From NCBI GenBank assembly GCA_003635185.1, contig PYJA01000045.1, positions 18,601 through 55,637 on the forward strand: a stretch of 37,037 bases of DNA. The letters are read 5' to 3'. The notes under the pieces were generated by a model. It saw nothing but the letters and a program-made list of their open reading frames with translations. It searched no databases and had not been told where the DNA came from. This DNA is from Candidatus Poribacteria bacterium. GTDB lineage: Bacteria > Poribacteria > WGA-4E > WGA-3G. Shown here piece by piece: positions 15,921 to 24,137 of the stretch; position 1 is the first letter of the stretch, and each line of letters opens with the position of its first letter. The position numbers and the translations under genes were made by a program.

Positions 15921-16778
15921 TTGGACACAAAGACAATTCCAGAAGAACGGAAGTTTAGACTAACTCCAGAAGAACGATCATCTTGGGAAGAAAACGGATA
16001 CTTTGTCCGTTACGACGTTTTCACAAAAAAAGAAAACGACATCTTACGACAAATCGCTGATGATATTGTTGATGGAGAACGACCTTTCCCCGAAAAAAAT
16101 ATTAATCAGAACGCACTGGTCAGAGACGGAAAAGTTGAAGCGTCTGGTATCAACGCCATACACAAAATCCATCATGTAAGTTGTTATATTCCTGAATTCC
16201 TTGCTCGTGTACGTGACGCGCGTCTAACGGATCCAATTGTTGACCTACTCGGTTCAAACCTGTTGGGTCTCAACAACCTATATATTTGGAAAGCACCAAA
16301 GATTGGCTTAGGTTTCCCGTGGCATCAAGATAAATGGTACTTTAACCATCAATATAAAACTGAAATGACAGTCGGAACGTGGACTGCCATTGATGCAGCA
16401 GCGAAAGAAAATGGGTGTCTATATGTTATCCCTGGCAGCCACAAATTTGGTATTCTTGCGCATGAGGACCTTGAAGGTTCACAACAAGCAGAGTTTAAGA
16501 TAGCACGCGATGCTAAGGACGAAGACGGCGTTGCGGTTGAAGTGCCACCTGGCGCAGTTGTTTGGTTCAACAATCAACTCCTTCATAAAAGTACTGATAA
16601 CCACAGTGAACGCTTTCGCCGTTGTAATGTCGCACACTATATCAGTGCAAATGCAGAACGGATACCTAAAAAGGACACCAAGAATATTCGTCCCGTTATG
16701 TGGGTTCGGGGAGGGACATATTCAGAGAAGATGGAACCCGTCTATCGCGATGTTTTACCCATCCCAGAATCCGATTGA
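15921..16778 (+). CDS. Phytanoyl-CoA dioxygenase family protein (PhyH), copy 2
   Basis: This 285-residue paralog of copy 1 has the same length and is highly similar throughout. The metal ligands are His135 and Asp137 (PWHQDKWYFNH) and His222 (LLHKSTDNHSERFRR), with Arg233/234 following as the likely 2-oxoglutarate ligand. KENGCLYVIPGSHKFG is conserved. The start is an unusual TTG: AGGAGAATTAA precedes it at good spacing, and the first residues (DTKTIPEERKF) align with those of copy 1. The conserved active sites suggest both copies are enzymes. Differences cluster in residues 60-90 and near the C-terminus, so they may have different substrates. Confidence 0.9.
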   Translation: MDTKTIPEERKFRLTPEERSSWEENGYFVRYDVFTKKENDILRQIADDIVDGERPFPEKNINQNALVRDGKVEASGINAIHKIHHVSCYIPEFLARVRDARLTDPIVDLLGSNLLGLNNLYIWKAPKIGLGFPWHQDKWYFNHQYKTEMTVGTWTAIDAAAKENGCLYVIPGSHKFGILAHEDLEGSQQAEFKIARDAKDEDGVAVEVPPGAVVWFNNQLLHKSTDNHSERFRRCNVAHYISANAERIPKKDTKNIRPVMWVRGGTYSEKMEPVYRDVLPIPESD

Positions 16779-16788
16779 AAATATGTTA

Positions 16789-16905
16789 TATAGTCCAATC
16801 CGAAAATATGTGGACATTTCAATGAACAACAATCCTCACACCATAACGCTGGCGAGGTTTCCTAACCTCGCCAATGTCCAGGTAATTGTGGATTTCACCA
16901 CTATA
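16789..16905. mobile_element. TATAGT-family MITE, copy 4
   Basis: The left end TATAGTCCAATCCGAAAATA runs into GTGGACA. The right end read backwards is TATAGTGGTGAAATCCACAA, running into CTGGACA. The cargo is the hairpin GGCGAGGTTTCCTAACCTCGCC. It ends 27 bases before the metallophosphoesterase start. Confidence 0.65.
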
Positions 16906-16931
16906 AAACTCACAAGTCCCAGGAGCATAAT

Positions 16932-18680
16932 ATGTCCAATTCCTACCATATATTAAAAAACGTCGTGATACTTGTTCTATGCTTTGCGATAATTCCTATC
17001 ACTACTGCCCAAAAACCTGAATTTCCAGAACGGATGCCAATTGTGGAACGTCCCTTTTCTGATGACCCCGACAAGTTTACTTTTGCCATCATCGGTGATA
17101 AAACTGGCGGAGGGTTAGATAAGTGGCCAGTGTTTGATCGCGCAATAGATGAAATCAATATTTTGAAACCTGACTTTGCAATCATGGTCGGCGACTTAAT
17201 ACAAGGAGATACAACAAACCTCAAACAACTTGCAGCAGAATGGAAAGAATTTTGGGAGCACCAATCCGATTTAATTGTTCCGTTCCTGCCACTGCCCGGA
17301 AATCACGATATTACTAATCGCGTGATGTATGACTACTGGGAGAAACACATCGGACGCACCTATTCAGCATTTACCTACAAAAATTGTCTGTTTCTATTGC
17401 TGAATACAGAGGAATGGCATACAAACAGCGGCGAATGGACGAACTGGTTTGGAGAAGAACAGATTGAATATGTCAAATCTCAATTGACACAACACGCAGA
17501 TGTAAGGCATACGTTTGTCTTGTTACATCGCCCCTTATGGCTTCAAAAACATTCCGGTTGGGAAGAAATTGAAACGGCACTCGGTGAACGGGCATATACA
17601 GTCTTTGCAGGACATTATCATAGACTTACACTTCATACACGTAATGACCGCCGATACTTTGTGCTTGGTGCTACCGGTGGCGGATTTACACCACAGGCAG
17701 TGCGGGAAATCGGCGCTTATGATCATTATAGTCTTGTGACTGTAGACAACAAAGATGTCAACGTAGCAATTATTGAACCGGGCAACATTCACCCAGCAGA
17801 CCTTGCAACTGCAGCGTTCAAAGACAAAGTCTCCAACCTACTCAAATTTAAACAGAATTTTAATCTCAATAAATATGAGTCTTCCTCCAACGGAAGTCTT
17901 GAAGTAACCCTTGAAAACACGCTTAAAAAACCACTTAAGGTAGAAATAGTTTTCGACCCAAATGAAAATTGGCAGATCTCTCCCAATCAATTATCTTTTG
18001 AGGCGAAACCAGGGCAAACTACAAAAACAACTGTTACCCTTTCAGTACCGTCGGATACCTACCTCCCATTTCCTATTTACAAGTATTCTGCGCTATATGG
18101 TGGCGAACAATTGTTAAGCGGCAGGCAGTTGCTTCACCCTATTGCCAGAGAACACATGCGCGTCCTTAAAAATTGGATGCTTCTCGGTCCCTTTGACCTC
18201 GGTATAAAAAAGATACCCGCTAATACAAACAACGTTCCACAAAGTTTTCTTGAAATATCTATACCCGAACTTAATCTTGAAAAAACCTATCAAGGAAAAT
18301 CAGAAGAGCTCGCTTGGCAAGAACACAACTCTGAAATAGAACGTATCAAATTAGACAAGATATTTGGAAACGCTGAGATGGCTTACGGTTTCGGCATTTC
18401 CTACATTAAAAGTCCTGATGCACGCCGGGTTTTTGCACAGATCGGTTGGGGAGGTAATCTTGGAAAAATCTACCTTAATGGAGTTGAGATTCCTGGTGCT
18501 GCTATCCCCGGCAAACATCTATATTCTTGGTGGGCACATTTTGAATTACCTCTGAAGGAAGGTTGGAACACTTTGACGATCCTGTCCGGTGATTATAATG
18601 GATGGTGGGATTATCGGATGGAAGTTGCAGACCCTACGAAAGTGCTTGAGTTCAGCGCGAAGCCTACCAACAAAGATTAA
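16932..18680 (+). CDS. Secreted calcineurin-like metallophosphoesterase with Ig-like and galactose-binding-like tail
   Basis: In this 582-residue protein, a signal peptide at about 1-26 (VVILVLCFAIIPITTA) is followed by a metallophosphoesterase domain. Metal-binding motifs are visible in order: FAIIGDKTGG (about 52-61), MVGDLIQGD (about 84-92), PGNHDI (about 121-126), LLHRP (about 197) and FAGHYHR (about 226-232). The first motif has D-x-T in place of the usual D-x-H, a known variant in this type. Residues about 300-395 look Ig-like (LEVTLENTLKKPLKVEIVF). Residues about 410-580 look galactose-binding-like (KIYLNGVEIPG, LPLKEGWNTLTILSG). The likely role is phosphoester cleavage outside the cytoplasm; the substrate is unknown. 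AGGAG precedes the ATG. Confidence 0.85.
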   Translation: MSNSYHILKNVVILVLCFAIIPITTAQKPEFPERMPIVERPFSDDPDKFTFAIIGDKTGGGLDKWPVFDRAIDEINILKPDFAIMVGDLIQGDTTNLKQLAAEWKEFWEHQSDLIVPFLPLPGNHDITNRVMYDYWEKHIGRTYSAFTYKNCLFLLLNTEEWHTNSGEWTNWFGEEQIEYVKSQLTQHADVRHTFVLLHRPLWLQKHSGWEEIETALGERAYTVFAGHYHRLTLHTRNDRRYFVLGATGGGFTPQAVREIGAYDHYSLVTVDNKDVNVAIIEPGNIHPADLATAAFKDKVSNLLKFKQNFNLNKYESSSNGSLEVTLENTLKKPLKVEIVFDPNENWQISPNQLSFEAKPGQTTKTTVTLSVPSDTYLPFPIYKYSALYGGEQLLSGRQLLHPIAREHMRVLKNWMLLGPFDLGIKKIPANTNNVPQSFLEISIPELNLEKTYQGKSEELAWQEHNSEIERIKLDKIFGNAEMAYGFGISYIKSPDARRVFAQIGWGGNLGKIYLNGVEIPGAAIPGKHLYSWWAHFELPLKEGWNTLTILSGDYNGWWDYRMEVADPTKVLEFSAKPTNKD

Positions 18681-19169
18681 AGGATCAATAAACCGCCACG
18701 ATTCGGTAATGTGGCGAGGTTAGGAAACCTCACCAGCAGCGGGGGACACCTGCATTGGACAGAAAAGGATCGAATTAACAAATTAATCTTCTGTAGGAGC
18801 GACCTCCAGGTCGCGACCTGGAGGTCGCTCCTACAAGAAGAAATGTCCTTTACATTCAATCTGAGATGTAGAGAATTCATCCACTAAACTACTATAATAA
18901 ATGGGTTTATTCTCTTAAATTGATGCCTATGGATAGGGTTTTCGAAACCTAACACGTTTAGCCCTGTCGAGTTTTGAAAGCATTATCTAACCTAACAATA
19001 TTACAAAAAGTTAACGTTTGTAATAAAATATGCCTGAAAATCTGACAACTGAATTTCTCTGTCCTATCTACCTCAAAATACGCTTGCTATCTTTGGACAA
19101 AATTTGTTATATTTTTAATGTTAATAGAAGCAGTCCGTTATAACACATCATTTGAAAGCGTGCGTTTTA
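18681..19169. other. Intergenic stretch with hairpins
   Basis: It holds a GGCGAGGTTAGGAAACCTCACC hairpin (18713-18734), the 42-bp palindrome at 18793, and a phrase near 18904 (TTTATTCTCTTAAATTGATG) resembling the left border of the IS at the right edge of the window (about 36014). No gene is seen; the rest is AT-rich. Confidence 0.55.
18793..18834. repeat. 42-bp perfect palindrome made of two head-to-head REP-like hairpins
   Basis: The sequence starts GTAGGAGCGACCTCCAGGTC, and the second half is its exact reverse complement. Single copies of the same unit occur at 8013 and 10692. Flanking CTTCT and AGAAG extend the symmetry with one extra base. Confidence 0.9.
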
Positions 19170-21209
19170 ATGAAACACAAGTTTATTCTAATATTCCATC
19201 TCATTTTAGTGGCGTTTGGATTCATTGCCCAAGCAGTAGCACAAGACAGCGAAACTATTCCTGACAAACTTGTGCTGAAATTAAATGAAGCGAATGCTGA
19301 CTTAGAATTATCATATTATCCTTGGAAATATCATCCGGGCGATAATCCAGAATGGGCGAGTCCAACTTTTGATGATACCGAGTGGGAATCCGGTGGCACA
19401 CTTGATACATTGTTGCTTCAAAATGGACGATTCGAAAGCGATTGGGAGGGAATAGGTTGGTTCAGACTACATGTATCCGTTCCTGATAGGCAGCTCTGGG
19501 ATACCCCGCTGGCACTTCTGGTGATATATCATGCGGGTGCCTCTGAAATCTATCTTGACGGGGAGTTGATTTATGCCTTTGGTAAAGTGGGAACGCGGAA
19601 AGAGGAGGAGGCACCCTATTGGGAGCGAAACCCACAGGTCATCTCGTTTTCTGGTCAAACAGACCATGTGATTGCAGTTCGGTATTCCAATTTCTCATCC
19701 CCGTTTGGATTTTGGCTTGGCGTAGCACCACTGAAAGAAAGTATTACAGGGCGTGTCACTATGGTTCGCCACGGCACCACTTTACAGATGGTATGGACAG
19801 CGATTACTGTTTTTCTCATGCTGCAGCATCTATTGCTGTTTTTCTTTTATCCCCGCGCAAGGGAAAACCTCTATTTCGCGATATCAACAGGGAGCATCGG
19901 GGCATTTATTTTTCTCACGTTCCAATTTACGTTGTGGACGACAAGCAACACACAAATTCTGTTTTTAATTCGGCTACTTATCTGCGTATATGTCCTAATA
20001 TTTGTGTCGGGAAAGTTATTCCTTTATACCCTCTTTTATCCAAAGCTGCCTAAACTCTCTTGGTTCTTTCTTACAGGATGGGTTGTTACCCTTTGTGTCA
20101 ATCTATTTGATATTGATAAATACGTGTTTAATATTACGAGTTCCTATACGTCTAATATCAGCGCAGGATTAGGGGGTCTTCTCTTATTTCTATTTACGAT
20201 TTTGGCGTTTTTAGAGATTGTCAGAGTTATTATTGTTGCAATCTTAAAGAAAAAAGATGGCGCGTGGATATTTGGGCTTGGCTCACTCACCCCTATAATC
20301 CTTCCATTCATATTCGGTTTTATCGTTTCACTAACAGGTTACGATATGGATTGGGAATTGACAGTAATCATTTTATTCCTTGCCCCACTTTTTTCCATGT
20401 CGGTATATCTTGCCCGCAACGTCTCCAGAACCAGACGAAAACTTGAAACAGAGGAGCTTGAACGCCAACTCTTGGAAGTTGAAAACACCCGCAAAACAGA
20501 GGAATTGGAAGAAGCACGTAAACTTCAGTTGTCAATGTTACCAAAAGTCCCACCAGAACTTCCACATCTTGATGTGGCTTTTGAGATGCGCCCCGCTACA
20601 GAGGTGGGTGGTGACTATTACGACTTCAATCTCACTGACGACGGTCAACTCACTATTGCAATCGGAGATGCCACAGGTCACGGTATGAACGCAGGACTTG
20701 TCGTTTCCGCCGTCAAGAGTCTTTTCAAAACATCCGCACCAGGAGCAGGGAATTTACAAATTCTTGAACGTATCTCACAAGGTATAAAGAGCATGAATCT
20801 GAAACGGCTATACATGGCAATGACGCTCGCTACGTTCAATGACAATACACTAACGCTTGCATCCGCGGGAATGCCACCACCTTTCATCTATCGATCAGAG
20901 GAAAACATGGTAGAGGAGGTCCTTCTTGAAGGAATGCCGTTGGGCGGGGTTATTGGAGCCGATCGAGAAGAAGCATCGTTTGAACTTCAGTCCGGTGATA
21001 CCATCCTGCTGATGAGTGATGGTTTACCCGAAATGCTGAATCCCGAAAACGAGATGTTAGATTATCCAAAAACAAAGGAACTATTTACTGAAATTGCTGA
21101 CAAATCTCCAAAAGCAATTATTAGACACGTTATTGAAGGCAGCACTTCATGGGCAGACGGAAAACCGCAGGAGGACGATGTAACGCTTGTTGTCATCAAA
21201 GCAAAATAA
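19170..21209 (+). CDS. Seven-TM-type receptor fused to SpoIIE/RsbU-like PP2C phosphatase
   Basis: In this 679-residue protein, a signal peptide (HKFILIFHLILVAFGFIAQA) precedes an extracytoplasmic jelly-roll-like domain (about 30-185; WFRLHVSVPD, AGASEIYLDGELIYAFG), as in 7TMR-DISM or glycosidase sugar-binding domains. A multi-helix membrane region spans about 190-410. A coiled coil (about 418-450, rich in EELERQLLEVEN) leads to a PP2C domain with EVGGDYYDF (about 478), IGDATGHGMNAGLVV, LLMSDGLPE (about 617) and QEDDVTLVVIK (about 668). The metal-binding aspartates are all present. SpoIIE/RsbU phosphatases dephosphorylate anti-sigma-antagonist proteins, so this probably turns an outside signal into a partner-switch response. 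No STAS or RsbW-like gene is nearby. The ATG at 19170 is preferred over a TTG at 19152; neither has a strong ribosome binding site. Confidence 0.88.
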   Translation: MKHKFILIFHLILVAFGFIAQAVAQDSETIPDKLVLKLNEANADLELSYYPWKYHPGDNPEWASPTFDDTEWESGGTLDTLLLQNGRFESDWEGIGWFRLHVSVPDRQLWDTPLALLVIYHAGASEIYLDGELIYAFGKVGTRKEEEAPYWERNPQVISFSGQTDHVIAVRYSNFSSPFGFWLGVAPLKESITGRVTMVRHGTTLQMVWTAITVFLMLQHLLLFFFYPRARENLYFAISTGSIGAFIFLTFQFTLWTTSNTQILFLIRLLICVYVLIFVSGKLFLYTLFYPKLPKLSWFFLTGWVVTLCVNLFDIDKYVFNITSSYTSNISAGLGGLLLFLFTILAFLEIVRVIIVAILKKKDGAWIFGLGSLTPIILPFIFGFIVSLTGYDMDWELTVIILFLAPLFSMSVYLARNVSRTRRKLETEELERQLLEVENTRKTEELEEARKLQLSMLPKVPPELPHLDVAFEMRPATEVGGDYYDFNLTDDGQLTIAIGDATGHGMNAGLVVSAVKSLFKTSAPGAGNLQILERISQGIKSMNLKRLYMAMTLATFNDNTLTLASAGMPPPFIYRSEENMVEEVLLEGMPLGGVIGADREEASFELQSGDTILLMSDGLPEMLNPENEMLDYPKTKELFTEIADKSPKAIIRHVIEGSTSWADGKPQEDDVTLVVIKAK

Positions 21210-21714
21210 TCCAACAACGATTATGTATAGAATTATTTATATAAAACCTATAATTCAATGAGACACTTCTGTAGCATAAACTGTTAGTTTGTGCAGATGC
21301 GGACACAAACTAACAGTTTGATGCTCAACACCCCGGTAGGTTCGGTTTCCTAATCGAACATAATGTCCAATTAATTCTAAAGCCTACTATTAAACACGGC
21401 CCTATTGTTCGCATCAACCCTTTTCTTGTAGGAACGACCTCTCGGTCCCGACTTCTAACAACAAATTTGCATGCACATAAAATAGTAAAATCCTGACGCA
21501 TACAATCAAATTCTATCACTTTATCTTTCCAATCAAAGTCTCTTTTTCTTTGCTTGAATTTACAGCACTTTTCTGGTATCCTATTACACAGTAATGCGGG
21601 TGAAAAATGTTTTGTTGCCACCGTAAGACCGTGGGGTAACTGGATGGTAAGCCAACTTCCGTTCCCTGAAAGTACCGAGTAATATCCGATGCGGCGATTG
21701 AATGGAGTTTTGAT
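21210..21714. other. Intergenic stretch with a TATAGT-family MITE and a degenerate REP-like hairpin
   Basis: Besides the element at 21238-21391, a diverged GTAGGAACGACCTCTCGGTC hairpin lies at about 21427. The remaining sequence up to the ATG at 21715 has no supported gene; GGAG sits 8 bases before that ATG. Confidence 0.55.
21238..21391. mobile_element. TATAGT-family MITE, copy 5 (composite cargo)
   Basis: The left end is TATATAAAACCTATAATTCA. The right end backwards is AATAGTAGGCTTTAGAATTA, running into ATTGGACA. The cargo is ACAAACTAACAGTTTG-type inverted arms followed by GGTAGGTTCGGTTTCCTAATCG. Nearly the same unit lies at 33767-33923. Confidence 0.72.
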
Positions 21715-22605
21715 ATGTCTCAACCCACAGACACCTATCGCACAGCGAAAGACCTATCACCAGAAGAGTTAGCAGAATACAGCCGCCGCCTTGACGAGCA
21801 TTTCCGAAATCGGAAGGTGGATGAGGCGTTGCTGCAACGCGCCTGGCAAACGGCATATCACGTAGCAAACATGCTCTATGAAGACTTTGGGGCAACACAA
21901 GTCGCAGTATTCGGATCGCTTGCGGATCAGGCTTCGTTCTCCAAATGGTCGGATATAGATATTGCTGTCTGGGGCATTCCGCCTGAGAAGTACTTCCAGG
22001 CAGTATGGGAAGCGGAAAACATTAGCCGATTGTTCGAGGTGGATTTGGTTGATTTTAGGAGTTGCCATGGACTGCTTCGCGAGAGAATTGAGAGTCAAGC
22101 AGTTAGCATTGAAAAAGGTGAAATCTACCCTATGGATCGGAGGCAGTTGATACAAGACATCTCCGATGAACGCACGAAAATAGAAAAGTCCGTTAGCGGG
22201 ATCCAGAGAAGATTACAACGAATCGAAACAGCGCCAGGGCAATATAGAGTAGCCATAGAACTTACGATTGCCAAATCTCTCTCGGATTGCTATATGGGCA
22301 TGGAGAACATTTTTAGGCAAATTGCTCTTGATGTTGACTTGTGCCTACCCGACGGAAGTAGAGGACACAAGGAATTGCTGGTGCAGATGGCAAAGCCCTA
22401 CGCTGAACGCCCACCCGTAATTTCCAAAACAACCTTGGAGTACCTACAAGAGTTTTTAACGTTTCGCCACCTTTTCATTCGTTTTTCTACCGATGAGATG
22501 GATTATGAAAAAACGGAACAGAAAGCAAAGCAGATTACTATGCTATTTGAAAATATATCTGCAGAATTAGACGCGTTCATCACTTGGCTAAAGAAGCCGG
22601 ATTGA
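21715..22605 (+). CDS. Nucleotidyltransferase (MNT-like) fused to a HEPN/HepT-like domain
   Basis: In this 296-residue protein, residues about 60-120 hold a minimal nucleotidyltransferase core: VAVFGSLADQ, then WSDIDIAVWG (the GS and D-x-D metal ligands) and EVDLVDF (third Asp). Residues about 140-290 are helical and HEPN/HepT-like. In HepT-type RNases a conserved R-x4-H ends the active helix; the matching place here reads FRHLFIRF, so the final His seems absent. MNT and HepT are usually separate antitoxin and toxin genes, and here they lie in one chain. The domain assignment of the C-terminal half is moderately sure. GGAG precedes the ATG. It is the first gene of a likely three-gene unit with the 87-residue protein and the VWA protein. 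Confidence 0.75.
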   Translation: MSQPTDTYRTAKDLSPEELAEYSRRLDEHFRNRKVDEALLQRAWQTAYHVANMLYEDFGATQVAVFGSLADQASFSKWSDIDIAVWGIPPEKYFQAVWEAENISRLFEVDLVDFRSCHGLLRERIESQAVSIEKGEIYPMDRRQLIQDISDERTKIEKSVSGIQRRLQRIETAPGQYRVAIELTIAKSLSDCYMGMENIFRQIALDVDLCLPDGSRGHKELLVQMAKPYAERPPVISKTTLEYLQEFLTFRHLFIRFSTDEMDYEKTEQKAKQITMLFENISAELDAFITWLKKPD

Positions 22606-22670
22606 GATGCCCAGACAATAAACGACTAAACCCATTTTGAAATAAATGCTGAATCATTAGGAAAATCACG

Positions 22671-22934
22671 ATGTCAAATTCAGATTACACATCCAAAGCC
22701 ATCGTCACATGCGGCAAGGCAATATATCAACAACTCAAGGACGAAGTAGAATTCCACCACAACGGAAAATTCTTAGCGATTGACATTGAAACGCAACATT
22801 ATGAAATTCACGATAAGGGCACGGGAGCAATAACCCAACTGCTTGCTAAGTATCCTAATGCTACCATTTACCTAGTACGAATCGGACACCGAACCGCTTA
22901 TAAAGCTGGTTTTAGAAGCACGTACGGCACTTAG
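22671..22934 (+). CDS. Small conserved hypothetical protein (87 aa)
   Basis: It contains a central stretch HHNGKFLAIDIETQHYEIHD followed by ITQLLAKYPNATIYLVRIGH and a positively charged end. This pattern (GKFLAIDIETxxYE, then a YPNAxxYLVRIG strand) is familiar from small uncharacterised proteins in cyanobacteria and related bacteria, often beside aspartic-protease-like or toxin-antitoxin genes. I do not know its function. TAGGAAAA lies 8 bases before the ATG. The stop is 3 bases before the next gene's start, so the two are probably translationally coupled. Confidence 0.7.
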   Translation: MSNSDYTSKAIVTCGKAIYQQLKDEVEFHHNGKFLAIDIETQHYEIHDKGTGAITQLLAKYPNATIYLVRIGHRTAYKAGFRSTYGT

Positions 22935-22937
22935 AAA

Positions 22938-24095
22938 ATGACTGAACACACCCTCCTCCAACAGATCAACGACTTCTGCCGACTACTCCGAAAGATGAAC
23001 ATAAAAGTTACCACAACTAATCAACTCAGTTGGTGTAACAGTATTCAGTTGATAAACATCGGCGAGCGGGAAACGTTTTATCACACAGCACGCACAAATC
23101 TAATTGCTAACCAAGCAGATAAAGAAACGTTTGATTTGGCTTTCAACCTGTTTTGGCGATACCCACGCCCCGAATTCCAAGCTGTTGATACCGAAGGTGA
23201 TGAACCTGAACCTTCAGCATTGCAAGACCTGAACGATGCAGAAAATGAAGAGAACATACTTGATCAGTGGCTGGATTTTGAGGAAGAGGAGGATGCAGAA
23301 GGACAAGAAGACGACCCTATCGCTTATAGTGTAGAGGAAGTCCTCACCCGAAAGGATTTTAGCGAGTTTACTCCAGAAGATATGGAGAAAGCACGGGAAA
23401 TTGTCGCAAAACTGGCGGCGGTATTGGCGACAAGATTAAGTAGACGAAAGGTTATCAGCAAAAAAGGAAAGACTATTGATTTTCGAAGAAGTTGGCGTAA
23501 AAGTCTTGCATACGGCGGCGAACCGATTGAACTCACGCGGAAACAACAGAAAATCAAAAAGACAAAGATTTTGCTTCTCTGTGATGTAAGCGGATCTATG
23601 GACTGCTATGCCAAATTTCTAATCCAATTTATCTACGGTATGCAACAGGAATTGAAAGAAGTAGAAGTTGCAGTTTTCAGCACACATTTGACAAACATTA
23701 CAGGATTGCTTCGGCGCAAAGGGTTGGTGGAAGGTCTGAATGAGGTAGCGAACGTTGTGCCAGATTGGTCGGGTGGGACAAAGATAGGTGAAAGTCTTTT
23801 AGAATTCTATCGCCAGTTTGCAACGTCTTTTTCTGCGTATCGTACGGTAGTAATCCTCATCAGTGACGGTTGGGATAGAGGAGATGCAGATCTGCTTCGC
23901 CGATCTATGGAGATGCTACATCGGCATGCGTATAAACTCTTATGGCTCAATCCACTGCTTGGTAGCGACACCTATCAACCGATTTGTAGAGGTATCCGTA
24001 CTGCACTACCTTATGTAGACTATTTTCTTCCTGCACACAATTTGGAGAGTTTGGCACAGTTAACGAAGGTATTGATTCCGCTCTGGGCAAAGTGA
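22938..24095 (+). CDS. CoxE-like VWA domain protein
   Basis: This 385-residue protein begins with an alpha-helical region (about 1-75). A very acidic stretch follows (about 85-130). A basic region (about 160-205, RLSRRKVISKKGKTIDFRRS) precedes the VWA domain (about 206-385). The metal-ion site is intact: LLLCDVSGSMDCY (DxSxS at about 215), then SGGTKIG (threonine position) and ILISDGWDRGD. This matches CoxE/YehP-type VWA proteins, which usually work with a MoxR AAA+ ATPase in metal-centre insertion or complex assembly. No MoxR gene lies in the window. The association with an MNT-HEPN fusion and a small protein is unusual. Confidence 0.85.
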   Translation: MTEHTLLQQINDFCRLLRKMNIKVTTTNQLSWCNSIQLINIGERETFYHTARTNLIANQADKETFDLAFNLFWRYPRPEFQAVDTEGDEPEPSALQDLNDAENEENILDQWLDFEEEEDAEGQEDDPIAYSVEEVLTRKDFSEFTPEDMEKAREIVAKLAAVLATRLSRRKVISKKGKTIDFRRSWRKSLAYGGEPIELTRKQQKIKKTKILLLCDVSGSMDCYAKFLIQFIYGMQQELKEVEVAVFSTHLTNITGLLRRKGLVEGLNEVANVVPDWSGGTKIGESLLEFYRQFATSFSAYRTVVILISDGWDRGDADLLRRSMEMLHRHAYKLLWLNPLLGSDTYQPICRGIRTALPYVDYFLPAHNLESLAQLTKVLIPLWAK

Positions 24096-24137
24096 GCGGT
24101 ATCCATAACTATAGAAAATAAGCAAGGAATTCTAACT

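Noticed and set aside
19619..20053. 144-residue ORF inside the SpoIIE phosphatase gene
   Set aside because: Shadow in another frame of a well-supported gene.
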